A stretch of DNA of 64,000 bases from Sipunculus nudus (lineage: Eukaryota > Annelida > Sipuncula > Golfingiida > Sipunculidae), in assembly GCA_026874595.1 (NCBI GenBank), contig CM049318.1:14902241-14966240 (forward strand). Direction: 5' to 3'. A program made the translations under genes and the position numbers. Each line of letters opens with the position of its first letter. The first letter of the stretch is position 1. The notes beneath the pieces are model-generated. The model did not search any database and was not told where the DNA came from. It saw only the letters and a list, made by a program, of their open reading frames with translations. Positions 8,107 to 21,449 of this stretch are shown here, in pieces.

Positions 8107-9885
8107 ACGCATGTGACGACTGATGAATATAATTTCCATAATTCAGTGAATTTCCAAGATATACATAAATCTGGCACTAATTATTCGAATAGGTGAGGAA
8201 TCTCTTTGGAAATTTCACGAAGAGCTACGAATCTTCAGTGTACTTAAGAATTATAAGGAAATATATAGTCCGCATGGTATTTGTCTACTGAATGTACTTA
8301 GGTTTACTTTAGGTGTGATTTATGTTTTTTATACATGGGATGTGATCACGTTTGTCTCTAATTTTTTTTATCTTGCCCTTATATCCAAGGAACGCTCCAT
8401 AGCTCCCGCCCCATTATCCCTCGGTTTTGTACTCGTTTGCAGTAGCTCTCCAATATGATTGGATTTCTGATAGCCCCATGCAGGTTATAGATTTGTACCT
8501 GATATTTACTTCGGACCTCGCCTATCTGAGCTACCCCTATTATAGCAAACTTGTATCTTACCCGTTGGTGGAGTAGTAGTAGTGGTGGTGGTGGTGGGGT
8601 GGGGCGGAAAACCTGGCGCTTGGGGATTGAGGGACGGGGAAAGTTTACTTGAGATCTCTTAGCGTAACAAAGAATTTATCTTTAAATTTGGTTAGAAACA
8701 TCATACAGGCGCTGCCCAATGCAGCAACAAACGTTCAAACTGTATGTTGAGTAGATGATTAAAAAGCAGGGTTGTTACATTAGCGTTTCCGCGTTATCAA
8801 AAATAAACTTGATGTTATTTATGTTTGTTTTAAATTTGCCATTTTCACGAATGTTCATGTATTTTCTTTATTTTCTTAATAAGTTACATTAAACAATCTA
8901 TCAATAGTCACGCATCAATCACTTTCAGCATCAATCAATTTTCTTTCATGTCAATCAATTTTTTTTTTCATGTAAAACATGATTATGATTAAATATTTGA
9001 AACAATAGTAATTTTCAATGTATTAACTGTCTCATGTTCTATTAACATCCTATTAACACCGGCAATGTTTAACCTTGGTTAGGCCGGTTTTTTCCCTTTC
9101 TTTTATCGGCACCGGAATACTGCGGGTGTGAAACTTGGCCAGACCCGCGATGCTCCACTGTCATTGGACGGAACATTCCTGGCTCTGTGCCAGCTCCCTA
9201 GTGACCATACACAGCTAAACCTGCTATTTCAAGCAGTGGTTACATCGAAGCTCTAGGCATGTCTAACTTTTCCTCTGTCATCCATCCTCCTTCCTTCCAT
9301 AAATAATGCTCCGAAGTCGGCGGGTTAAACAGTTGCTACTGTGATTATAATTCATATTGCTTCAAAAATATAAAGTGCACTTCAACCATTTCACACATTC
9401 AAAGATTTCGCGGTCATGGGTGATACATGGGGAGAGATCATCAGTGAGCGCCCCCACACGTGATATCATCGAACTACAAAGGCACTCCTCGAGGATGGCC
9501 GTAACCATGAGACCTGGACTCGGGCACCTCTGTGACTTCTGTACAGCGCATGCCTAGCCTTCTGCACATGTCACACAAGCCCTCCGCGTGCCGACTCCCC
9601 TGCCTCGATCCACCGCCTTGTAACCGAGCCTGGATAGAAAACAAATACTCATGAATATGTAAATATCCAAGAATAAATTATGATGATTTACTAACTGAGC
9701 TCAGATTTATATGGAAATAAATATTTTTATAAAGCATCAATATTATGAAAAACGTATTACAGGCTGTTATTATTTTATGTATTTTTGTATTTGAATGGTG
9801 TAAACAATTCTGAAATCTATCCAGTTAAATTAGCAAAATTCAAAATGACATTCCAAAGCAAGCACACACATACACACACACACAT

Positions 9886-9917
<32 letters not shown>

Positions 9918-10233
9918 TATAATAACTAAAATAAACTATAACTATTACTCTGAATTCCTGAAGTAACTATTAATTTTACCACAGTCTTTAATTTGTTACT
10001 GTAAACTTCATACTGTACTCTAACATACTTTACATACGGGGTACACTGGGATACGATTTTTTCTTAACGGTTATGCCGTTTTTACCTTTCAGCGCCAACT
10101 AGTGTTCAAATTTGGTAGTTGATACGGTAGTTTAAATCACATTTCAGCTCATTTAAGTGAAATTACAGCTATTCAGTGGAATCACAATTGCAATTCATTC
10201 TACTGTTCGAGGATATAAAAGAACTATCAAGTA
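8107..10233. other. No gene seen
   Basis: AT-rich sequence. It contains a GGT/GGGG-rich patch (8572-8610), a segment at 9175-9270 that recurs at about 12183-12290 (shared C-T-G-T-G-C-C-A and C-A-G-T-G-G-T-T words), and a (CA)n-(TA)n microsatellite at 9866-9917. Confidence 0.5.
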
Positions 10234-10572
10234 AAAATGTTTTAGGCAAAAAAAAATAAAAGGTATGGTTCTCAGGCACCGCTTGCATCAATTTTTAACC
10301 CCCGCATCGAAAATTTTTATTTTTATTTTCAATTGAAACTTACCAATTTTGAGCTGCAGCCGCTCGGACATTTCTCTCAAAAAGATAAAATCATACAGTT
10401 TCCTTTGTCATGTAGTTCTTTTACTTGTTTAGCAATGTAAATCTGTTATTTTCATGCTTTTCCCTTATCATTTGAAATTTTTATCGAAACATACAAAAAA
10501 ATAAAAAAAACCGCCCGCCCGCATTGATTTCTGAAAAAAGTACCTGAGAACCATACCCTTTTTTATTTTGGC
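10234..10572. mobile_element. MITE-like inverted-repeat element
   Basis: The 15-mer GGTATGGTTCTCAGG at 10262-10276 is exactly inverted at 10543-10557, and the A-rich flanks continue the inverted match outward. The size (about 340 bp), the AT-rich centre and the absence of coding sequence fit a non-autonomous DNA transposon. Confidence 0.6.
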
Positions 10573-11435
10573 CTTATTCTCATGTTTTATGTGTGTTCCA
10601 CTCAGTGAGCCCAAGATAGCGTAGCGTCATATCGATCCACTGGCATTACGACCAGAGTACTGGCGCCAGAGTATCTATTTACTTCTAACGCTTCATCGAC
10701 TACAGGTAAACTGTCAATCAACATTAACCAGACCAATCGTTAGCATTTTTGTGTACTTTCAAATAATACCAAACATGAGCGAGAAAAGTTCAGTTTTAAC
10801 CCAGCACACTGGTAAATCTCTCGGCATGTTTGTTGAATTTATGACCGCATGAACAAGCATGGATCGCACGGGTTACAGGACGCAGGCAGCTTGCAGGCGA
10901 TACAGTAAATGACCCGTGTCCTTAGAGAGGGTTTTTACTTTGGGTTGTGAACTCACATATATACTTTAGTGTTAATTCGTCATTCTTAGCATAATATTGA
11001 GATTATGGGCCGTTTACCACAATATGAATGCAACCTGATGCAAGACCACTGCGATACATTCCTCGATATTACTTGTATCACGACTCGAGCAGGCTGACCA
11101 GACCAATTATCCGATTGCCTACTTAGTAGGAATGACACGGCTAAAGATAGCTGTGAGATGCAGAATCTTTATTACCGTAATAAGTAATGACACTTTCAGG
11201 TACCCCAATACAGCATCAACATGTATTCAAATTTTAAACACTATTAAATTCGTGAAAATCGACTAATCATAAAGCACAACAGAATAAAAAAAAAAATACC
11301 ACAGGAAAATTATGAAACATTTCCTTACATGTTTTTTCTTGACAAGAATAATAAATCATTAGGTTGTAATTAACTGAATTATAATTTGTTTTATACATTA
11401 TCCTGTATAAGTATATAAGTATAAGTATGTTTCAC
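10573..11435. other. No gene seen
   Basis: No convincing exon on either strand. A short Cys-rich open stretch lies on the minus strand near 10850-10930, but it has no supported splice sites. Confidence 0.4.
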
Positions 11436-11624
11436 CTGGTAATAGGGGTAAACATGGGTGTTGCATTGTTTACATTGCTGGCCGCTGTTTGCCCAGCTGT
11501 GCCCACTGGACCAGGTGTGACTACAGCTTGTACACTCAAACTTCCCAAAACACTTTCTTTTTCCCTGATAAGGGGTCAGCTGACCAGGCTCGAACCTTTC
11601 ACTTCGTCTTCTGTACCTAGTGCC
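11436..11624 (-). CDS. ZAR1/3CxxC-type zinc-finger exon
   Basis: The minus strand carries a 63-codon phase-0 exon between a pyrimidine-rich acceptor (ends ...TTGAACCAG) and a CAG|GTGAAA donor. The residues include K-C-F-G-K-F-E-C-T-S-C, then T-W-S-S-G-H-S-W-A-N, then Q-Q-C-K-Q-C-N, then V-Y-P-Y-Y-Q. This spacing of C-x2-C pairs with the W-x-S-G-x-S-W-A-N core is characteristic of 3CxxC zinc-binding domains found in ZAR1-like and receptor-transport proteins, the former acting as RNA-binding regulators in oocytes. The third Cys pair should be on the next exon, which I could not identify. It may be a single exon of a larger gene or an isolated fragment. Confidence 0.55.
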
Positions 11625-11816
11625 CTGGTTCAAGTAGAAAAAATGCAGATTAACAGATGTTTAGTGCTAATAACAAAGAAATATACAGCGGAGGGTGGGG
11701 GGCTCATACAGAGTTAATGGTGGAGAATTTGAGAAGGAAATACCCCCCTCTTAAGGTGTAGAAATGTTCAAAATTTAGGCTACATGCGATATACATGCGG
11801 AAGCATATTTTTCTAA

Positions 11817-11850
11817 AGAGGGGGGTGGGGGGAGGGGGGGGGGGGGGGCT
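11817..11850 (+). repeat. Poly-G tract
   Basis: Almost pure G, including an uninterrupted run at 11834-11848. Confidence 0.9.
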
Positions 11851-11919
11851 CCTGCACCCTCCCCCTGTATCTGCCCTTTCTAACCATATTCATCGTAGTG
11901 ATAAGGCAAAATGTTTAAG

Positions 11920-12171
11920 CAGTAAAACCTCGCATAACGTTCACCTCTGTTTAGCGAGCACCCCAAAATAACGACCCCTTTTTCACGGTTCATATTCTTA
12001 TTTGCTATTTACATCAAACCTTGCTTAGACGAAACTACGATCTCTTTATCGCAGTATCATTGATGGTCGTAATTTCGGGGTATTACTGCATATAATTGAA
12101 TAAATGAAACACTTAGCGGGGTTTTAGGGGGTTTCAAACTTAGGCAGACTCGTTATACTCAAGTATCACTG
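11920..12171. mobile_element. pogo/Tc1-like MITE, copy 1
   Basis: Starts CAGTAAAACCTCGCATAACG and ends with an imperfect inverted form (...CGTTATACTC...CACTG). These ends resemble pogo/Tigger-type termini. A second copy is at 14399-14600. Confidence 0.5.
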
Positions 12172-12579
12172 TAGCATTAATCTTGGCCCTGTGCCAACCC
12201 CCTGGTGGTTATACACGGCAAACGTTGCTATTTAAGGCAATCAGTGGTTAAATTGGAGCATTAAGAGAACGCATCTAACGTGGCCATAGGGGAAAAGTGT
12301 AAAATATCGTTTTTTTAATGGCATTTTACCTAAGCCTGCTGTTAAGGCAGGAACATGGAGTCTAATGGGAAACTATTATAATTTTCCTTGTCTATGGCAT
12401 GGGTTGACCTTAAATGACCATCCAATTAAAATCTTAAATAATGTTGTTGAACTGAAACGAAAAATTTTATTAGATTGATTGGATAGCATGGAGAGTCAAT
12501 TGTTTTAATGATCTAAACACATAATCTTACAGACATATCTATGTAACAAAACCACAGGGTGTATTAGTCACTGTGTTCT

Positions 12580-12582
12580 GTG

Positions 12583-12625
<43 letters not shown>

Positions 12626-12656
12626 CACACACACATGCACACACACATGCACATAC
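12580..12656. repeat. (CT)n then (AC)n microsatellite
   Basis: An uninterrupted CT run at about 12584-12618 is followed by AC-rich repeats. Confidence 0.9.
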
Positions 12657-13504
12657 ATCCAACCCACAGTATACAAAATGGATTTAATTCATTATTAGTC
12701 CAAGATGTTATATATTTTTCATTGAGCCTCACTGGGTGACAAAAAAAATAATATCACGTGACAATAATAACCCCTATATAATCGACTTAGAGACATGAAA
12801 TAAGTTCTGCAGTCACTGATTATACCCTTTCCAGTAGGTGGAGTAACAAGTCTGATGTTCTTTTGAATTTTCAAATCTAATTTTAGATTTTATGAACATT
12901 TTAATCAGCAAGAAGATGCCTCCATGCAAAATGAAAAGCATTCAGGAATAATTTAGGAAAACTACATTATACCTATATAGCAATATCTTAGCTATAAGAC
13001 CCATGACATATCAAAGATATGTGCTACCCCGGATTGTAAAATATTAATAGACAGATTTTGATATACATTATTTTCAACGATCGAAATCCTTGTCAAAATC
13101 TCTGGTCAGTTAATAAAGGTTAAAGAACTATTGACAATAGTATGTACCTGTGTATATATTAGTATATTATACTTACCTGTGTATAACTCATTTCCGCTAC
13201 CTGGCTATAGAGCTCCACTATAAACACAGGTAATCACAGGACGGCACGTGTACTGACAGTCACCGTGCTGACCTGTCACATTTAGACCAGGGACAAAAAA
13301 CAACAATCAATACAGTCAATACCAAAGATCACTTTCACGTGTTGATGATTTTAGTTCCAAAGATGCCGGATGGCGTCGCTCGCTCATATTAACTGTGTAC
13401 GCTCCCCGCGAGTTGTGGACTGGTGGATACCTTTCGCGAACAAGTACAACGGACAACTAGCCTGTTGATGCTCTTTTTGATTTTTTTGTTTAAGGTAACT
13501 TCCT
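12657..13504. other. No gene seen
   Basis: AT-rich non-coding sequence. A TA/GTATA-rich stretch occurs near 13140-13190. Confidence 0.4.
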
Positions 13505-13735
13505 CCATTGATAATGCTAGCTTAATTAAGTATATGTACACCTGCAGAATTCCATTCAACATTCGAACTACTGGACAGGGCAGTATCATAGGCTCCCTCT
13601 AATTTAATAATATGGTGTTAACCAGGCCCGATGACTACTGCACCTTCGCGCCTTGGGTGTGTAATCGTACCCATTGCTGGGTCATACTACCGAGGAACCC
13701 CCGAAACGCGCATTCGTTTGTTAAATGAGGTTGAT
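13505..13735 (-). mobile_element. 5'-truncated SINE copy
   Basis: Matches the body and tail of the tRNA-derived SINE at 5575-5790 in the same orientation, but lacks the tRNA-like head. Confidence 0.6.
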
Positions 13736-14398
13736 CGATAATCTTTAAGAAATCTTTAGGCTCTCTGCTTAAAAAATTATAAAATCACTTAATGTATCAG
13801 GTAGTTTTATATTAATACGCTTTCATGCATTATTAAACTTCCCCTGTAGGCAATGGGGGCTAATAGGAGATAATTTGATTATTTAAGGGGCCCAAGTGCA
13901 AACCAACTTTTTCTCTCTTTATGTCTAATATATCAAAAATACAATACTGAAATATTATGCAAACAAAATGTTCGTTTGGCGTCAATATTTCACGGAGCGA
14001 CCCGAATAATTGCTGACGTAAGTGGAAACACACAAAAATCTGTACACTCGTGTATATAGAGCTTGAAAATATCTATGGTGGCAAGACCTATATTTTTGAA
14101 GATTTTATGGGTATAATTGTGTTTTCATTCTTAGAAAATTGTAACTTTTTGAACATTTGTCCTTTCATACTATCGAAGTTTAACAAAACCCACAAATTAT
14201 GTAACGTGCTTTAGTGCCTCATATATACCTTTCATTATGCAAATATTCGAGAAAACTGGCCTAAATAGGTTTTCAGGACTGTCATTGACACTTTGGGCTA
14301 TGGACTGTATTATGTTCTTTTGGAGGAATTTAGGCTCAAGTAATAGCTTTTATTTTTTTAATGGCTGGGCTGATTCTTGAAAACACTTTCGAAATATA

Positions 14399-14600
14399 CT
14401 GTAAAACCTCGCATAACGACCACCTCTGTTTAGCGACCATTTCAAATTAAAGACCACTTTCCACGGTCTTTATTCTTTTTGGCTTTTTATATCAACCCTG
14501 GCCTAGACGACCATCTCAAAAATCACTCGAAAATATTCAACCACCTTTTCGAGGTCCATTTGGTAGTCGTACTTTTGATTTTTCACGGTATATTACTATA
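14399..14600. mobile_element. pogo/Tc1-like MITE, copy 2
   Basis: Shares CTGTAAAACCTCGCATAACG and the following C-A-C-C-T-C-T-G-T-T-T-A-G-C-G-A stretch with 11920-12171, and both end near GGTATATTACTATA or GGTATTACTGCA. Confidence 0.5.
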
Positions 14601-15848
14601 GGAAAAGGAAGTAGTTGTAAACTTGGTGGCGCCATCTACAATTTTTTTATGTAACGGTTTTTCGTCTTTTTTTCAGCTTTCACTCTTGTACAACATACAA
14701 AAAAGGTCATGGGTTGACTTACAGTTTTTTTTGGCCCTCACAACATTATTTGATTCAACTATGAAGGAAGAACCTTTTCCAAATTGGTATAAGATGGTCA
14801 AGGTAACATGTGAAAGTTTTCTAAGCATGTTTTCAAATGGTAAATTTATATTTTTTATTGAATTTAGACTTCACAGATATTTTACCTAGAAGAATTTGGG
14901 GGGGGGGGGGGGTGGGGAGAACAGGACAGAAAAAACAGGAAATGAATCTCACGGTTTGTATTAAAATTAACCTCTGTTATCTTAAAGTTTATGATATAAT
15001 ATTCCAGATTTGTTTGCTTTGCCTGTGCAATGATTCTCTTAGCTTGACACAAGGATTTAAACTTTTGTTTTAATATTACAATATAAGTCTCATTAAGGAA
15101 TAATATTAGCTTTTCAGGCATTTTGTGCAAAGCATCTGATATCCAAAGAATGGATGTCCCACAAAATGATGCGCTACTGTATCTGAATTAGATTTATGAA
15201 ATGTTTTTTAACTTTGTATGTGATGTTACTTACTGACATATCTTATTAAAAGGTGTATATTACCTTTGTATGAATGACATTTACAATATGGTTGACCATT
15301 TAAGGTAAATTTCTCAGAAATAAATGGTGTTTTTATTGTTAAAAAAGAGGCGTCCACATATCTTTATTTATTTTCACGATGTTTAGATGACAGATAGTTG
15401 AATAATAATGCAACATGGTTACATGAGTGCATTAGATCCTTGGGCCCTTGTTTTTCTTTCAGATAAGTCGATATTAAACTTCGATAGCGCATTGAGGCTG
15501 TTTCCCATGCTGTAAGAGTACCTCAGTTCAAGCCTATTCCAACAAAATTGACTTTTTCCTCGGAGATTATCAATATCTCGTCATACCTTTAGCGTTCATT
15601 CAGAGCTGGGCATGATTTTTATTGCAACAGTTTTATTGACAGAGTCAAAAATACAACAAAACCATCTGCCATTGATATCATCAGCTGCAAGTTCCTTTCA
15701 GATACAAATTATGGGATTGTTTATCCTCGAACAAAGTATCATTCATTAGATCGTTTTGATCGCTGCCATAAAAAAATGAACATATGTTTATAAACGCATA
15801 TTCTCCTACTTGATATGTCCAATAGCAGAGAATTTCCTGGGTGTCAAT

Positions 15849-15907
<59 letters not shown>

Positions 15908-16033
15908 CATTATAATGTATCGTGTCGTATCGTATAGTTAGTTTTACTTCATGTACGACAGATCTGTTTATCTGTGATCGGATATGCGGTTGAAGTTCGT
16001 CATAATAGGTAGGATTAATCTGGGGTTATTAGG
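14601..16033. other. No gene seen
   Basis: AT-rich sequence with a 15-base G run (14898-14912) and a long (TA)n run at about 15850-15906. Confidence 0.5.
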
Positions 16034-16266
16034 TTAAGTGAGGTTGTTGTTGGGATCCAGGTGGCTATTGAGTTGTGCTGGTTCCGTTGGGATTCGTGTG
16101 ATTACGTTACAAAGTAGGAGCTTGGCCTTGTGTTTACATGTGGAGGTCAGTTCGCTTCTTTTGTTCAGTGTGTCTTCTTCTGGTCTGCATATACTGAAAT
16201 ATTTTTCCATGTTGCATAGGTTACATTTTATTGTTGTGGCGGAGTATGGGTTTTCGGTTTCTGATA
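16034..16266 (-). pseudogene. Penelope-like retroelement C-terminus (GIY-YIG tail) remnant
   Basis: On the minus strand a 77-codon stretch reads N-P-Y-S, then K-C-N-L-C-N-M-E-K-Y, then L-N-K-R-S-E-L, then C-K-H-K-A-K-L-L-L-C-N. The order C-N-L-C-x-x-E-K, L-N-K-R-x-E-L, C-[RK]-H is what I know from the end of the endonuclease region in Penelope-like elements. A TGA closes the frame just upstream, and no reverse transcriptase was seen next to it. It is a decayed fragment. Confidence 0.5.
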
Positions 16267-16414
16267 CCTTTCAATCTGATTGCATATGGCACTTTTTCTA
16301 ATTTCGGGTCCATACGTATTGGCTTAATTTGGTGCTGTTTCTTATTCTTTGTTATTAAAACTACTGCTGTGTCCGTAATATCGTGTTGTGATTATTCTCT
16401 CTCAGCTGTAAGTT

Positions 16415-16417
<3 letters not shown>

Positions 16418-16460
<43 letters not shown>
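16418..16460. repeat. (TA)n-(TG)n microsatellite
   Basis: A TA run passes directly into a TG run. Confidence 0.9.
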
Positions 16461-16461
<1 letters not shown>

Positions 16462-18836
16462 TGCAGGGAACGCGGGAGCAAACGCCTGTGGTGCGTAAAT
16501 TCTTACTCGGATGCTCGTTTCTTTGAGTCCAAGCGTCCAGCCGGACCGGCAAAAATTCTGGCTGTTGGACTCAGAAGATCTAAGTTTTACCTTGTATGAT
16601 CAGTCACTGGCCACTGCCGATTACCTCAGAAACAAGTTAATTGTGTAAACACTGTGCTGTCAACTGAGCCTTAGAGTTCCCTCTCATCTAATAACATTAT
16701 AATGACATACCATATCATATAAGGATAAAAAAATGTCATAAAATAAAAAAATACAAATTTACACAATCTTTTAAATTTTAACACAGATCTCCTCCCATTG
16801 GGACGGGCCATTTTTTAACTTGACGCACTGATATTCTGGACCGAGAGTCCCGGAATCTTCAATTTCTTCCTATTGACAACACGACTATAAAAAGTTACGT
16901 TTCTAACATGTTAGAATTGAACTACTACATGATCCACATGAAAACATGTTTTTGTGATTAACACGTATGTTAATAATGTGTGTTAATATCTTTAATTTGT
17001 TTAGTGAGTTTATATTATTTCTTTTCTGCCTGTTTTATTCCATTCTATTTTATATTCTGTATTATCATTGTGTGGTTCACCCTGCTGATTTCTTGTAAAA
17101 TCACTCACAACAATCAAACTCTGATTACACGCGACTTACACTGAACATTCTTACAGAGTCCCAGATTGTCTCATTGTCAACGGTTCTACCTCCGTCAAGT
17201 CAAATCAGTATTATTGGTGGTTGGGAGATTTTATCATTAAAATATGTGGACATGATGTAACTATCCTGCCCATGCTGCTGGCCGGAAGACTGAAGGGAAA
17301 GCAGGGAAGGCAGTTTTAAAATGTGGCGTGGATCCATAAAGGGACGGATATTATATAATTTGTACTCAGTCCCTATTTGAGGTATTAGTCGGACACGTAA
17401 TATTAGTTTCATGTATTATAGCTTAAGACAAAGGGTTAAACCTGTCATTTAAACAAGGTTTACAACTTAGTGATCAGTTATCAGGAAATTAGAAAACTGT
17501 GTTAATGAATTCTGACTCTGGAATAAGAAAAATTTGTTAAAACTAAATGATGAAAAATGGAATGAATTGATTTTTGGACACACCAGCAGTTATGTTGAAA
17601 TAGCAAGTTCTGATAGGTGAAAATAACATCATAGAAAACTTTTGGAAAGACATTTAGGATACTTTATAAAGACAGACAAATAAAGCGCCAGGAACATATT
17701 AACAAATATTGTTCTTCTCACCGGACATTGAAAAATATTAACAGGGTTAAACAAGAAAAGAAAACAGAATTAAAATGTTAGTACTACTGTTTTAAAAATA
17801 TTCTGAAAACAGTTCAATGTATACAGTCCTTTTGATATGTTATTTATGCAATAATATAAATATGTAAAAATATACATATTGAAATTTATAATTAACATAA
17901 ATCCATTATGCTCAGTAGATGCAGGAGCTTAAAACCTGCCTCATTGAACCAAACATACCCAACACAGAACAAAATTACAAACACATTGAAGGCTGTGTTA
18001 TAGTTGGTCCTTGACGTTTTTATTCTTGTTTATCCAAATATTTCTGGGTTCTTCCTTCAAGAACGTTTGTACAAAAATCGAAGTTTGAATTTGAAATTCG
18101 TTTTCAGTTGAGATGAGTCGAGTATCACTTATGTAATCACTGTCATTTAAGAGTTGGGTTTAAACCTCTCGTAATTTTGTACACTAAGAATGGCTTTACT
18201 GATCTGAAATTTTTAACTGTTTGCATATTATGTTCTTGAACTCAGCTGACTGAAAGTATTCTGATCTATAGCGGTCAATCTTTGTTCGTCGTCCGTGTGA
18301 GCGCCCTCCCCTGTCAACAAACTTCTAACTTAAAGATCTAAGCAGGCCACATGAAAATCTTCGTGTAAGCCCGAATTGAGGTCACAGTGTACATATTATA
18401 CAAAAAATATGAAAGGGAGATTCTCGGTCTACGTGTTTCGTAAATTACTGCAGTTTTCGGAAAGTTTTGTATTTGATTAGCATTTCCACTAACGCGCACC
18501 TGCCGGTCAGGCTTGTGTTTGTTCCGTTTCATCTAGCTGGCTCCTTGTCCGTCCGTGTCATGAACTTGTTGTCTTACCCTCGGTACCTTGTTAGGTTGAT
18601 TTATAAATCATTAAATATAGCAATACTTGATTGTTTTAATAAAGATTGGAGAAAATAAATGAATTGATATTAATATTTTGTTTTATCAAGAAGATTATCA
18701 TAATAACATTTGTTAAGTTCAGTATGCTTCGAGGTTTGTGCAGCGTGGTCTGTGTACCGTGGTTCTCTGTACCTTGGTACTATGTATAGTAGTTCTATGT
18801 AACATGATCGTATGTAGCGTGAGTTTGTATGCTCAG

Positions 18837-18881
<45 letters not shown>

Positions 18882-20589
18882 TCACATTAAACTCACATCT
18901 GTATCAGGTGCATCTGTTGTGAGTAAATTTACATGTTAATTATATTCGCTAGAAAAAGATAAATTTACACAATCGATTTGACAGCTATACTTAACGTAAA
19001 TTAACTCACGGAAATGTTTTGAAAAAATTATTTATGGTTATGACCAGAATATGATTACCTAAAGCAATAAACACGAGTAATCAAAAGACAATTCATGTGA
19101 AATACTACCTTGTGGTGTGAATAAATATTTCCATGATGGACAAACCTCCCGAGCATTGTGGGTAATAATCGATATACAAATGTACAAATGAGTTTTTTAT
19201 CATGTATTTTTATCAGTAACGTGAATCTCATATTCCGTGCAGTCTATTTATGTCGTATCTGTATATGAGGAATAGTTATCTCTCTGTTATTTATTCACAT
19301 TTTGCAACGTTTGCACCAGTGTGGTCGAATGTGTAGTGCATACAGTTGAAGAAAAGTGTTTGAAAGTTCCGGTTTCAGTTAGAACATTAGGCTGGTAATA
19401 CGTTCATGCCATTATAAAAATGTTTAAGAAACTTATGATTGTTGCGATTGCGCATGATCGGCACATGTGAAGAAAAGAAGGACTGGTCTTTGTATTTTAA
19501 TAATCCACATCAATCCTCAGGGTAAGATATATTCCACTCGTACAGAGACTTTTATAAATATACTTACTGACGCTCCTTTGCAAACGTTTTCTTTGAAGCA
19601 TCCCACAATCGGGACCCCCACATGGCGGAGTCTTGCATTCCTTAAAACGCAGGTTGCCCTTGACTGTTCAAACACAATTTAAAATATCATTGGGTACGGT
19701 AGGTGTCAGGAACACGACTTGGATAAATTATTTTCTTTAGGCGGTCTTTTACTTATTGTTTTCAAGCTCTTTGCCTCCGCTGGTTATGTAATTTTATATT
19801 ATTTGCCCTCACCAATGTAAAATTGAAGTCTCTCCATTACCAAAATTTTGGATCCGACAGTTTGTGTCTAAGATTTCTGGTCCTCATATATGTTAACGTT
19901 CCATGTGATGGTGATAGGTTGAATGGGTCTCTACGGGTCACATGACCTCAGATGCCATCAGAACGTGAAAGACGCAACAAACACACGCACACATGTATTA
20001 TACTTATGATAGGTCTTTCATTTGTTTCTAACTTATTTATTGTTATTCAAACGTCATACACATATAAATCTTGTTATCATTATGTTTTTTTTTGTTTCAA
20101 AAAGTTTACCTGAACAACAAAAGAGCTGAATGTGTTAAATAATAATTGGTCTAAATAACAAAACAATATTCAGTAATAACAGGTTTTTCAGAAACACGAC
20201 TATGCATTAAAAAATATAGGAGATTATGGTATGAAATACCGGAAAATATAAGTAATTATAGGAGACATTTTGAAAGGAGAATATAAGAAATAATGGAGTC
20301 AGCAGTAGGCCTGACTTAGCTATATAATTAATACACAGTTGGGTTTTTTTTCTACACGATGGTTTAGCTGCTTCCGCTCTAATTTGACTCTCCTAATTCT
20401 GCACACGTATTGTCCATGTATTCTTCCAGAAAAAGTTTTTTTTGTCTTTTCCGGGATTATTTCCTGATACATTGCATAATTGATAATTTGTATATTACCA
20501 CATAAGTGCCCCTATTTCTTTGGTGCTTTACGGCCCTTTACGCATGTCACGCTTAATCATGATCAGGAGGCCCCCAGGGGTTTTTCCTG
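16461..20589. other. No gene seen
   Basis: Mostly unique AT-rich sequence. A (TA)n run lies at 18838-18879. No open frame has exon-like ends. Confidence 0.4.
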
Positions 20590-21300
20590 CATTTCAAGCA
20601 CACTGGCCTGTTAAGACCATAGCCAGAAAGGATGCTCTGCCCGAGCAAGGAGTATTCATGCAATACGCGGTCTCGTGAATCCATTATAAATCCCCATCGA
20701 CTTCTCCTATCCATTATAACACTTCTTAAGGAAGATTATTTTCTTAAAAGAAAGAAGTGCTTTTAATTCCAAAGCTTAACAAAGACCAAATAACTCCGCT
20801 TCTTTAGGGTCAACACTGGGAATCGAGACCTGTTGCACGACCATCATTTGACATAATTTTTATGGGTTAACAGGTATGTTGTTATCTATACATAAATAAG
20901 TATAGTTTTTATGATAGTCATGGTCTTAACAGTTCAGGAAATTTATGAGTTGTTTAAAAAGAGGTTAAAAAGGAAGTTCCACAACTATTCGGGGGGGGGG
21001 GGGGTTGCACACTTATTTTCTTTTACGATCCACTATCTCCAGGGATATTGAAAACAAATTATCAGTTCATCTTTAAAATGATGTCGATTCTATTAACAAA
21101 CAGGTGCTGCAGTCAGAGTCTACAAACCTCCACCAGAATCTTCTTATCAGTCATGTGTTCATGTACACACTTTTCATGTATAAACAATGCCACGCTTCAG
21201 TATCCGGTTTCACCTGGCGAATGGCAGAACAAATGCATACGAATGGGGCGCTTCTACACAAGGACAAAGAAATCAACCATAATGGTATTAAGAAAAAATA
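20590..21300 (+). repeat. Diverged tandem duplication, copy 1
   Basis: Shares an ordered series of words with 21450-22135: F-T-C-C-T-G-C-A-T-T type start, C-C-A-T-T-A-T-A-A, GGTTAACAGGTATGTTG, a G-rich tract, and ATGGCAGAACAAATGCATAC-type end. Offset is about 850 bp. The G-rich tract here is a 14-base G run (20991-21004). Confidence 0.7.
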
Positions 21301-21449
21301 TATTATGATGATTCTGATTTCCTCAAAAAATGAACGGATTGTGCATACGGTTTTACCCTAACCATCTATTTGTCTAAACATCTATTTGTGTCGGCCTGTC
21401 TTATCTCATTGGCAGCTATTCTTCATGCCTTTACTTGAGGTGTCTTTAG

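Noticed and set aside
10850-10930. Minus-strand Cys-rich stretch as the missing 3CxxC exon
   Set aside because: The Cys spacing does not match the expected third pair, and no convincing acceptor precedes it.
16038-16599. Plus-strand open frames at 16.0-16.6 kb
   Set aside because: They are antisense to the Penelope-like remnant and include a microsatellite translation.
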